The notes beneath the pieces were generated by a model, which saw only the letters and a list, made by a program, of their open reading frames with translations, had not been told where the DNA came from and made no database searches. From Lachnospiraceae bacterium (GTDB lineage: Bacteria; Bacillota; Clostridia; Lachnospirales; Lachnospiraceae): a stretch of 10,817 nt of DNA. Within the stretch, counting starts at the first letter, position 1. Every line of letters begins with the position of its first letter. Shown here in pieces: positions 1 to 7,710 of this stretch. The position numbers and the translations under genes were made by a program. The DNA lies in the NCBI GenBank assembly GCA_003446735.1, contig DMCJ01000076.1, forward strand, positions 1 through 10,817, in the 5' to 3' direction.

Positions 1-12
1 TTCCTGTGCCAT
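1..12 (-). CDS. 5' end of a leftward gene (four codons only)
   Basis: On the minus strand an ATG at 12-10 is followed by GCA CAG GAA (Met-Ala-Gln-Glu) to the window edge. It is accepted as a real start because a strong ribosome binding site lies five bases upstream and a near-consensus leftward promoter lies about 50 bases further back. The product cannot be named from four codons. It is divergent from everything else in the window, so it belongs to a separate transcription unit. Confidence 0.65.
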
Positions 13-17
13 TTTTT

Positions 18-25
18 CTCCTTTT
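18..25 (-). promoter_or_regulatory. Ribosome binding site of the leftward gene
   Basis: Read on the minus strand the bases are AAAAGGAG, five bases before the ATG at 12-10. It is the main evidence that a gene starts at the left edge. Confidence 0.7.
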
Positions 26-58
26 ACCGTATTGAAACAATGATCTGATACATCTGAT

Positions 59-87
59 ATTATAAGATCATTTTGGCCTTTGTGCAA
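59..87 (-). promoter_or_regulatory. Leftward sigma-A type promoter
   Basis: On the minus strand TTGCAC (87-82) is followed after exactly 17 bases by a perfect TATAAT (64-59). Transcription should start near 52 and give a leader of about 40 bases before the ATG at 12. A 6-base inverted repeat, TGATCT at 41-46 and AGATCA at 65-70, flanks the -10 element and the presumed start site. It could be an operator, but it is short enough to be chance. Confidence 0.7.
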
Positions 88-108
88 CCGTAAAGCGGAG
101 GGATACGA

Positions 109-225
109 ATGGAAACATATTATGGACAACGTCGGGAGTTACTGATAAAATGTGAGGGTAGAGCGGGAAACTGCATCTATGGAAAAGATATTAAAACAAT
201 AAATTTTTTGTTCTGTTTACGATAA
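109..225 (+). CDS. Possible small gene, 38 residues, unknown
   Basis: An ATG at 109 lies six bases after GGAGGG (97-102), one of the better ribosome binding sites in the window. The frame runs 38 codons to TAA at 223-225. The peptide begins METYYGQRRELL, is basic, has three cysteines (residues 15, 22 and 36) and ends in a short hydrophobic stretch, INFLFCLR. I recognise no family. It sits between a leftward promoter and the giant gene, 26 bases before the ATG at 252, so it could be a leader peptide or first gene of that unit. Against it: the composition is AT-rich, no clear rightward promoter lies upstream, and a candidate promoter for the giant gene overlaps its 3' end. Confidence 0.35.
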   Translation: METYYGQRRELLIKCEGRAGNCIYGKDIKTINFLFCLR

Positions 226-235
226 ATCATATAAG
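208..235 (+). promoter_or_regulatory. Candidate promoter of the giant-gene operon
   Basis: TTGTTC (208-213) and TATAAG (230-235) are separated by 16 bases, in an AT-rich stretch just upstream of the ribosome binding site at 240-244. The predicted transcript would start near 242, very close to the ribosome binding site, giving an almost leaderless message. The true promoter may therefore lie further upstream. No better rightward match was seen in 88-250. Confidence 0.4.
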
Positions 236-239
236 ACAT

Positions 240-299
240 AGGAGAGAACTCATGGATGGAATGAATCTTGAAAAAAGAAATCGGCAAATAACGAAATAG
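240..299 (+). CDS. Probable true 5' end of the giant gene, or a 15-codon leader peptide (ATG at 252)
   Basis: AGGAG at 240-244 is followed after seven bases by ATG at 252, ideal spacing. The feature includes this ribosome binding site. The frame reads MDGMNLEKRNRQITK and stops at TAG 297-299. The giant gene's frame is already open from 272, just after a TGA at 269-271, and reads KKKSANNEIVVNAPV up to its only possible start, a GTG at 314 with no ribosome binding site. The two frames meet at a run of six A's (271-276). A seventh A would join them as MDGMNLEK-KKSANNE without a stop. Three readings are possible: a homopolymer error, slippage or recoding on the A-run, or a real leader peptide coupled to GTG 314, 14 bases after its stop. 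Confidence 0.5.
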   Translation, partial: RRELMDGMNLEKRNRQITK

Positions 300-313
300 T
301 TGTTAACGCTCCC

Positions 314-3300
314 GTGAATGAGCAGCAAAGATATGCATGGGATATTGTAGAGAATTATCAAAAAGGATCCAAGATAGACACCAAGGACGGAGCCCAGCAC
401 GATTATCTGGACAAGGAAAGCCTGTTTTCACTCAGGGATGAACTCCTTGAGGACGAAGATTCCAAGTCAAAGTCCTTTGAGAATATGTATAATCATGTAA
501 ACAATCTTGCCGAGCTGGCGAAATCAAAGGGGCTGAAGATAAAAGACAACGGCGAAGTGATGAATGCCAACTTTTTCGAAGTGCTCTATGAAGCCACCGC
601 GTCGGTCAATTCATACCTCTTTAATCATTCCGGCAGCCGCTGGACCGAAAAGGGGGAGCGCAGGATCCAGGTTGCAAAAAGGCTTAAAAACATCCTTGAT
701 GCCCTCAGAAAAGAGATTAATATGGCCGAGAGTCAGATGTCGGAGGAAAAAGCCCGGAGATTAAACTATGCCAAGGAGGGGCTTTCCGTTAAGGAGATTG
801 AGGAACGTGAGAAGGCTCTGAAAGATGAGCAGGATCTTAAAGACATTATGCAGATCGGAATGTCATATGTGTACGGGCCGGGTATGAAAAAGGAGGATAT
901 CAAGAAGGTCGGCAAAAAATGGCTGGAAAACGGCGTTACCGAGAAATTAAAGGATATGGCCCAAAACCCCAGGAATGAAAGGGCGCTGAGTGATCTTTTG
1001 GCAATTCTGGAAAATAAAGCAGAGTGGGAAATGGCCAATAAGATGGCTGTTAACCTGCTGACGGAGGATTCCAGGTCCGTTACCATGGATATGCCCTGGT
1101 TAAAAGAGGAACTCAGGGATTATATATTGGACAGGCTGACCGAAGAAGAAATGACAGGGAAAACAGATATTGTCATAAACAGGGCAAATGAGCTTATCAA
1201 GGATTTTCAGACTGAAAATGAGAAGAAGATAAAGGATCAGAAAGCAAGAAAAGATGCTATTGAGAAAGCGCTGGGAATATCCGCTTATTCATCCAATTTA
1301 TACGATTATCCCATTGTAAAGGGCCTTATAGAGAACAGTGATGAAACAGAGTTTAAAACCTGGCTTGACAATATGTCGGGGACTGTCCTGGAAAATGATC
1401 TTTTGATACAGAGCACAATGGAATCACTCTATCCCGTCGGGATAAGAGATGCCATCGTGGAAAGACTCGATCGTAATCTGGGAGCTTTAAGAGCCTTCGG
1501 TACCAAGGAACAGATCCTCGATCAGATGAATATATTCTGCGAGATGCTTAAATATACGTCACCAAGGGAGCATATGGCCAATGAAACCCTGAAAAACATG
1601 ATGAAAGATATGGGCATTGAAGAAACCTACAGGGACAGCTTTATCATGTCGGTGACCGGGAACAATCCTTCCGAATTTCTTGATTATGACGCTGAACACT
1701 GGAAGAAAAAAGGGAAAATCTTTGAAAAAAAATACAAAAGCAATATTTCGGCACTTACCAAAGCACAGGATAAGAAAGGACTGCTTCTCACCGAAGAACA
1801 GTGGGATATGCTGGAGAAGCTGGGACACAGTGCCGGAGAGCTGGACAAGGACGTCTTTAAGGACAGCATTCAGGATATCATAGCCGATAAGGACGAAAAG
1901 CTCGGAACCCTTTCCAGGAGGGAGTATCTGACCAAACGCAAATTCAGGGATGCCCAGAACGAACCGGGCAGGATCGAACGGGCTAAATACGAGAAACAAC
2001 GTATGGAAGAGATCGGGGATGACCTTGGAGATCTTTTCATGGTTCAGTTTGCCAACAGTGAGCTGGATACGGCAAGTACGGCCGAAGCTGGGAAAAAGGC
2101 AGATCCTCTCCGTAAATACAGAAATCTTGATCTGGCATACAGGGGAGAAGCGCATAAGATTCAGAAGATCGAAGAAGATGAAGATATGCGATATAAGGGC
2201 AGGGTCAGGAATGTAAAGCGCCTGCTTAAAGAAAACGGAATACCCGAGGCCGAACTGAGTAAGTATGTCAACAGATGCAGGAAGCTCATTTCCGGAGTAA
2301 ATGATATCACCGATGATATGACGGATGATCAGAGGCTTAAGACCGAACGCACCAATCTGGAAAGCTTCGGAGTCAGAACATGGGATGAAGCTCTTGAAAG
2401 ATTCGTTATGGCGGCAAAGGTGTACAGTAAGCCACAGGGTAAGGCCAAGGTAGAGGAATACGAGGCACGTTATAAGAACGGACGCCGCATGATAGATGAG
2501 TATGATGGCGGCAAATATAAGGAATATACCGATTTTCTGGTAACCATTCCCGAAGTATACAGAGCCATGATGGATATGGACCGGGAGGAGTTTAACAGTT
2601 TCTGTGTCATCAATCTGGATGCCAAGCTCGGAAGCTTCATTGAAGGAGCGGGGCTTACCATGGCAAGAAGCGATGAAGAAAAGCAGAAAAGCCGGAAAAG
2701 CCGAAGCATCATTCCGTCCTTTGTCCGAAAGCAGTTTGCCTATGCCTATCTTAAAAATATCTATGAGGGAGATCTGGTGGGTGATGCGAAGTTTTTTGAG
2801 GAGCATCTCCGTGATTTTGAGAGAAGGATTTATTCTTCAAGTCTTGACAGAAAGAATTCCTTTGATGACAATATCAAGGCTGCCAGGTTAGCTGTTGAGA
2901 AAGCATGTAATAAAGATAAGATTAAGGATCTCAGTATCGTAGAGGCGTCAATTATCAGTCTTACGGATATGATGATGTCGGAAGAGGATTTCCTTAAGTT
3001 ATACGACAGGGATGCTGTTGTTAAATATGCCTTAAATGCCTATGGGGAAATAAAAGAACACGTGGGTAAAGACCTGAATAAGGCTTCTGTCATGGCAAAC
3101 ATAAAAAACAAGTATGAAGATAAGAAAACCGACGATGATATTGCAGATGACGAGGCTAAAATAGCGGTCAAAAAGAAACGGCGCATCGGGCTTGAAGAGC
3201 GATATAAGCTCCTGGGCGTGGATGAGGCCAAGCTTGAAAAGATAAGACTCGGCAAGTCCCTGGTAAGAGTAGGGGAGAAGGGTCAGAAGCGTGTGGATCT

Positions 3301-6300
3301 TAAAACATCAAAGGCCGATACCATGCGCGGACGGATTCAGAAATATGCCGGAAATATCGAGCTCCCTCCCGTTTTAAGAGACGCCCTTGTGGAAGAGGGG
3401 GCTTCGGAGCAGTTCGGTTCGAGGCTCAGAGGCATAATGTGGGATAACAGCAAGCTTGTAAGGCATGCAACCGCCATGAACAAGATGTATTCCTTCCTGC
3501 GACAGGCTTCGGAAGATGATACTGCCATGTCCGATGAGGAAGCCCAGATGTTTATAGTAAGATGCTATAATATGCCAGAACTTCGTGCCGAGCTGTTTGA
3601 TAACAAAGACGGTGTTGATATTCAGGCTCTCCGGTCGACATCCGACTATAAGATCTTCAGGGGTAATTATGAAAGGCTTATGGATTTTGAGTCGGTGGAA
3701 ACGGATGATGGTATCCTTGATAACGAACGGATCGAAATGGCCAGAAATCTTCGTGCGATGCTTATGACCGGTGTGGGGCTTGTCAGCACGAGAAAGAATA
3801 ATCCAAATCTGGATCCCACGGCATCCGAAGAGGAAAAAGACAACTATAACAGATCCATAGGAGCTGCCATATTCCAGAATGCCGAATATCTTAAGTACTC
3901 AGTCAAGGTAAATAAAGCTATCCGGCAGAAAGTCGAGGAGATCGAATCAAAGCTTGAGTATAAGCATTCGGAGCACGAAAAAGACCGGCAGGTTTATGCT
4001 GTAAGGACGTATTTTCTCAGTGAGATCGTAGAGGAATGCGACAAGGATGAGGATTTTGACGAAGACAAGTGGAAAGAACGGGTAGAAAAGCTCTACAGGG
4101 ATAAGTATCTGTGGGGTAATCTGCTCTACAGGAAAAACAGTATTTCCTCGGAAGGCGTCAAAGAAGCGGAATCCTCAAAGATCGAATCCGGCTTTACGGA
4201 AGAATCCATCTCAAATGCCATTAAGGCAAATACATATATTTTCAAGGGTAATGTCAATAAGTACGAAATGCTCGATGAAGATCAGAAGAAATTCTTTGCC
4301 GTGGCCCTGATGATGATGGATAAGGGATCTATCGGCATGGGAACGGCCGGTACAAGCGCGCTTTTAGCTCCCAAGTCTGCAAACTCCGCAGACAGCGCCA
4401 AGATAGAAAAGGAGCTTGAGAAATACATTGCCGGAGAGCCTTACCATCTGGATATAGATTACAAGGAGGCTTTCAATAAGCTTGTCAATTACGGCGAGAC
4501 AAAGTTCTTCTATATGGAAGGATTTGCTCTTTCCGAGTCTGCTTTTAACAAGGCACTCTCCTTTGCCCATTCCGTAACGGCACGAAAGATCGCCTTCGGA
4601 GAACGTGATGATGAGAGGCTGAACAACGGTACCGATTCCATCATTGCTGCCTACGGAAAATACGGAAAGGACCAGAAGCTTGAGATAGACAAGGTAAGCG
4701 GAGAATTTCTTTCCATCCACGATATCCGGGATAAGCTTAAAGAATATGCCAAAGCGGATCTCATAGACGGTAAAACGATCCTGAAACACGGACTGACGGG
4801 CGGAGCGGGGCCGGGTATGGCGCTCAGCTTTGCGAAGGATGCTTCTCACAATGAGAGAATGTTGAAGATCGCCAGACGCTTCGAAAAGATGAGCGATTTC
4901 GATCTGAAGCTTTTTGTCAGGCTCATGCAGTCAAGATCCGTTCTCGATAAGACCGTTATGCCCCGGGAGGAAGGAACCGACATTCCGGAATATGCCGATC
5001 AGCTGACCCGTAATGCGCTTTTTGATGCCCTCTGTAGTGAAGATGCCGCCACCAGAAGCCAGGTTATGGAAGGATTTGATGATGATGAATCATGCCATCA
5101 GGCATTTATCAATGCATTCAGTTTTCAGCTTCGTGACGACCTGAACTTTAAAGGAAAAGCGCTTACCGGAGATATGTACGCAAAAGGAGCGCTTAGCAGA
5201 AAGACTCTCGTGGACTGGAAGCTTGTCGAAAGTGCTTTTGCTTTAATGGATGAGATCAAGGAAAGAAGAGCTTTTGTAAGGGCCACAAGAAATGCGGGGG
5301 ATCTTATAAATCAGAGCGGTAACGAACTGGCAATAGCAGAAAACAAAAAGTTCGAGGAAGAGTATAAGGATAAGACAAAATTTACCGAGAAAAAGTTTGA
5401 GTCTTATATCAAAAAGCAGTGTAACCGTGACGGAGATGAAGAAATAAAAAGAATAGTTGCCGGATATCATGCGCTGACGGATAAGGAGAAGAAGCTGTTC
5501 TTTACGGTCTTAAAAAGACGAGATCTGCTTGATATATCAAAAAAGAATTACTTTAAAAACTTTTTCGGAATGGCCGACAGGAACTATGTCAATCAGACCG
5601 ACAGGGATAAGCTCATAGACAGGTATATCGATTCGTCAATTGGTGATAATGTGGGTATAAATCTTGAAGAGGGAGCATATTACGATGCCCTTAAAACGCT
5701 GTTTTCCACTCAGTTAAGCGACAGGGAGAAATTTAATTCCAATAAAAAGATCTCCGATATGGTGGCGTACGAAGACAGCCTTGTTGAGCAGCGCAAGACG
5801 GCAATAGACTGGAAGCTTTTCAGAAGAGCGCTTAACTTTGTTAACCGTGCTACGGAAGAACTGGAATATAAGGAAGGAAACGCGCTTTTATACAGGGGTG
5901 CGGGATTGTTGTCGGAAAACGGTAAAATATCGATGAATTACAGCTTCCTTCGCAGAAATTTCCATAAGACCGGTAATCAGTGGGGACGTTTCCTCGGAAG
6001 GGTATTTGTCAGGACCGTTTCCGATCAGCTGGAGCTTGACGATAAGCTTTCTTTGGTTCTTAAAGGTCTCAGCGTGACAAAGAAGGTTGCGGGATTCGTC
6101 GGTTTAACCGATATCGAAGAGGTCGATTCGGGTATGGACTGGTTAAAGAACAATGTATCCGGAATAAAAGGCGATCTTAAGAAAACCGCTAAATTTAACG
6201 GTGACCCCAATATCACCAAGATGAAGACGGCCAAGAAGAAAAAGACCGAGGAGGAGAAGGAAAAAGAGAAAAAGGAGGAAAAGGAAAGACGCGAGAACCT

Positions 6301-7708
6301 TCTGTATTTTGAACAGCTGAAGGAAGGAATAGATAATGTCATCGCCCAGGCCGGTTCGATAGAATCAGCCATGGTGGAAGTAGGCAAATACATAAGAGAT
6401 AATTTTGCGACTAAATTTGAAGCCACCAAATCCATTACCGCCGTAAAAGAGATAAAGGCTGAAGAAGATAAGAAAAATCTTGTAAATAAGATGACCAAGG
6501 GTGCCAAAAAAGATACTTCACACCAGGATATCCGGGATTATGCGGAAAAAGGAAAAGAAATGGCATCAGCCGGAAAAGGTATATTAAAGTTCGCCGGCTA
6601 CATCCCCGGCGTAGAAAGGGTAAAAGACATAGTTTCCTACAGCACTCAGGTAGTTGTGTATAAATTCATCAACGAAAGTATCCTGAAAAATGAGGTGGAT
6701 CTGTCTGAAGTTAAAGGGGAAGATAGTGAAGATACGTTAAAGAAACAGGCCAAAAATATTAAGAGAGAGGCCGAAAAGGTTGCCGGTAATTTTATGGAGA
6801 GTGTGTTCAGGGATGTTGTCGGTGACGAGTTTGCCGATAATCTGCTGTCCCTTGAAAGCAAGTACTACAAGGATATCAAGAAAGTTGTGGAGGATCAGCT
6901 CGATCTTGCCACAAAGAGCATCAAATACGCCAAGAAATGCGTGGCTCATGTTACAAATGTGGCAAACGCCGCAAAGGGTATCATGGATGTTAAAACATCC
7001 AAAGAGATAGCATCTACCAAGAGAGAAGAGGATGATGAAAAGCTTGAAAGAGCAGGAAATGTAAGGCTGACTCCCGAGCAAAAAGCCAAGGTTGACAAAA
7101 TAGTGAAAAAACACAGGGCAATGGCAGGATTGTCGGAGGAAATAAGCATAGCCGTACAGAGCTTTGATATAGCTGAAAATGTCATAAATCTCGCTTTTGA
7201 TACGATGGATATGACGGGAGTAAAACTGAATCCCGGACAGGGCATGATCGCTTCCGCTATCAAGGCGGGTATAGAATTAGCCATGTTTGCTGCCCGTGTC
7301 GCTACCGACAGGTCTGCGCTTAACAGATATTTTATAGATACCGAGGCAGGTTCGGCGGTGGTAGATAAGCTCAAGGAAGGCTTCATCAAAGCGGGTAATA
7401 AGAAAAAAGCTGACCTGATCGATGAGAGATGCAAGAACCATAAAGAAAGCATGATTGACGTAAACACATCCCTTGTTGATCTGATCTCGGATGCCAGAGG
7501 ATATGAGCATACAAGTGAGCTGATGGAAAATACCGGAATGAGCCTTGCACAGTCCATTGTATTTTCGGCAAGCAAATATAACCCCATGGCAGAGACAAGG
7601 ATCACGGCGATCACGGTCATGAGTGTAATGGGACTTGGCAAAGAGGTAGGAAGCACTTCCGCCTCCACGGTTGAGAAATTATTTAAGGCGTTTAAGATGT
7701 CAAGATAA
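314..7708 (+). CDS. Giant helical protein of unknown function, 2464 residues
   Basis: One uninterrupted frame from GTG 314 to TAA 7706-7708. The GTG has no ribosome binding site, and the true start is more likely ATG 252 read through the A-run. I recognise no family. The sequence is very rich in Lys, Glu and Asp with few Cys and Pro. No signal peptide or convincing membrane span is visible, so a cytoplasmic, mostly alpha-helical protein is likely. No Walker A, HExxH, nuclease, kinase or LPxTG motif was found. From the N-terminus: a charged helical region (1-1290) with a possible distant repeat-like motif near 1072; three tandem repeats of about 200 residues (1298-1860) with a Gly/Ala/Ser insert at 1338-1362 and a Gly-rich loop at 1493-1502; a Lys/Glu linker (1970-1995); and a C-terminal part of longer amphipathic helices, including an Ala/Ile-rich helix near 2315-2340. 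The stop lies two bases before the next gene, implying coupled translation. Codon use resembles the neighbours, so recent transfer is not evident. A scaffold, structural or export-cargo protein is possible, but nothing here decides it. Confidence 0.9.
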   Translation: MNEQQRYAWDIVENYQKGSKIDTKDGAQHDYLDKESLFSLRDELLEDEDSKSKSFENMYNHVNNLAELAKSKGLKIKDNGEVMNANFFEVLYEATASVNSYLFNHSGSRWTEKGERRIQVAKRLKNILDALRKEINMAESQMSEEKARRLNYAKEGLSVKEIEEREKALKDEQDLKDIMQIGMSYVYGPGMKKEDIKKVGKKWLENGVTEKLKDMAQNPRNERALSDLLAILENKAEWEMANKMAVNLLTEDSRSVTMDMPWLKEELRDYILDRLTEEEMTGKTDIVINRANELIKDFQTENEKKIKDQKARKDAIEKALGISAYSSNLYDYPIVKGLIENSDETEFKTWLDNMSGTVLENDLLIQSTMESLYPVGIRDAIVERLDRNLGALRAFGTKEQILDQMNIFCEMLKYTSPREHMANETLKNMMKDMGIEETYRDSFIMSVTGNNPSEFLDYDAEHWKKKGKIFEKKYKSNISALTKAQDKKGLLLTEEQWDMLEKLGHSAGELDKDVFKDSIQDIIADKDEKLGTLSRREYLTKRKFRDAQNEPGRIERAKYEKQRMEEIGDDLGDLFMVQFANSELDTASTAEAGKKADPLRKYRNLDLAYRGEAHKIQKIEEDEDMRYKGRVRNVKRLLKENGIPEAELSKYVNRCRKLISGVNDITDDMTDDQRLKTERTNLESFGVRTWDEALERFVMAAKVYSKPQGKAKVEEYEARYKNGRRMIDEYDGGKYKEYTDFLVTIPEVYRAMMDMDREEFNSFCVINLDAKLGSFIEGAGLTMARSDEEKQKSRKSRSIIPSFVRKQFAYAYLKNIYEGDLVGDAKFFEEHLRDFERRIYSSSLDRKNSFDDNIKAARLAVEKACNKDKIKDLSIVEASIISLTDMMMSEEDFLKLYDRDAVVKYALNAYGEIKEHVGKDLNKASVMANIKNKYEDKKTDDDIADDEAKIAVKKKRRIGLEERYKLLGVDEAKLEKIRLGKSLVRVGEKGQKRVDLKTSKADTMRGRIQKYAGNIELPPVLRDALVEEGASEQFGSRLRGIMWDNSKLVRHATAMNKMYSFLRQASEDDTAMSDEEAQMFIVRCYNMPELRAELFDNKDGVDIQALRSTSDYKIFRGNYERLMDFESVETDDGILDNERIEMARNLRAMLMTGVGLVSTRKNNPNLDPTASEEEKDNYNRSIGAAIFQNAEYLKYSVKVNKAIRQKVEEIESKLEYKHSEHEKDRQVYAVRTYFLSEIVEECDKDEDFDEDKWKERVEKLYRDKYLWGNLLYRKNSISSEGVKEAESSKIESGFTEESISNAIKANTYIFKGNVNKYEMLDEDQKKFFAVALMMMDKGSIGMGTAGTSALLAPKSANSADSAKIEKELEKYIAGEPYHLDIDYKEAFNKLVNYGETKFFYMEGFALSESAFNKALSFAHSVTARKIAFGERDDERLNNGTDSIIAAYGKYGKDQKLEIDKVSGEFLSIHDIRDKLKEYAKADLIDGKTILKHGLTGGAGPGMALSFAKDASHNERMLKIARRFEKMSDFDLKLFVRLMQSRSVLDKTVMPREEGTDIPEYADQLTRNALFDALCSEDAATRSQVMEGFDDDESCHQAFINAFSFQLRDDLNFKGKALTGDMYAKGALSRKTLVDWKLVESAFALMDEIKERRAFVRATRNAGDLINQSGNELAIAENKKFEEEYKDKTKFTEKKFESYIKKQCNRDGDEEIKRIVAGYHALTDKEKKLFFTVLKRRDLLDISKKNYFKNFFGMADRNYVNQTDRDKLIDRYIDSSIGDNVGINLEEGAYYDALKTLFSTQLSDREKFNSNKKISDMVAYEDSLVEQRKTAIDWKLFRRALNFVNRATEELEYKEGNALLYRGAGLLSENGKISMNYSFLRRNFHKTGNQWGRFLGRVFVRTVSDQLELDDKLSLVLKGLSVTKKVAGFVGLTDIEEVDSGMDWLKNNVSGIKGDLKKTAKFNGDPNITKMKTAKKKKTEEEKEKEKKEEKERRENLLYFEQLKEGIDNVIAQAGSIESAMVEVGKYIRDNFATKFEATKSITAVKEIKAEEDKKNLVNKMTKGAKKDTSHQDIRDYAEKGKEMASAGKGILKFAGYIPGVERVKDIVSYSTQVVVYKFINESILKNEVDLSEVKGEDSEDTLKKQAKNIKREAEKVAGNFMESVFRDVVGDEFADNLLSLESKYYKDIKKVVEDQLDLATKSIKYAKKCVAHVTNVANAAKGIMDVKTSKEIASTKREEDDEKLERAGNVRLTPEQKAKVDKIVKKHRAMAGLSEEISIAVQSFDIAENVINLAFDTMDMTGVKLNPGQGMIASAIKAGIELAMFAARVATDRSALNRYFIDTEAGSAVVDKLKEGFIKAGNKKKADLIDERCKNHKESMIDVNTSLVDLISDARGYEHTSELMENTGMSLAQSIVFSASKYNPMAETRITAITVMSVMGLGKEVGSTSASTVEKLFKAFKMSR
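4205..5893 (+). repeat. Three divergent tandem protein repeats inside the giant gene
   Basis: Residues about 1298-1512, 1513-1705 and 1706-1860 line up by eye. Each unit has an early block: LDEDQKKFFAVAL (1320), MSDFDLKLFVRLM (1526), LTDKEKKLFFTVL (1721). Each has a late block: ALSESAFNKALSF (from 1405), TLVDWKLVESAFALM (1631), TAIDWKLFRRALNFV (1829). Between them a middle block matches, for example QAFINAFSFQLRDD in unit 2 and DALKTLFSTQLSDR in unit 3. Units 2 and 3 are clearest, with early and late blocks 195 and 198 residues apart. Unit 1 is shorter between blocks. The DNA itself is not repetitive, so the duplication is old. Confidence 0.65.
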
Positions 7709-7710
7709 AA

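Noticed and set aside
51..60. CATCTGATAT here also occurs at 8709-8718 in another promoter region
   Set aside because: A shared 10-base word is expected by chance many times in a window this size, and it sits differently relative to the two promoters.
1725..1732. A8 run inside the giant gene as a possible slippage site
   Set aside because: It encodes Lys-Lys in a Lys-rich stretch, the frame continues unbroken for another 1990 codons, and no overlapping frame of interest begins there.
1559..2806. 415-codon open frame on the minus strand inside the giant gene
   Set aside because: No ribosome binding site or promoter was seen. The translation is rich in Phe, Ile, Leu, His and Cys, as expected from the antisense of a Lys/Glu-rich gene, and it has no recognisable motif. 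It is treated as a shadow.
6946..7668. 240-codon open frame on the minus strand near the end of the giant gene
   Set aside because: Ser/Ala/Leu-rich antisense shadow without a start signal. The plus strand is convincingly coding here.
314..7708. Contractile injection system component or secreted toxin
   Set aside because: Size and helical nature are compatible, but no sheath, baseplate, AAA ATPase, HExxH or secretion motif is in the window, so this is not claimed.
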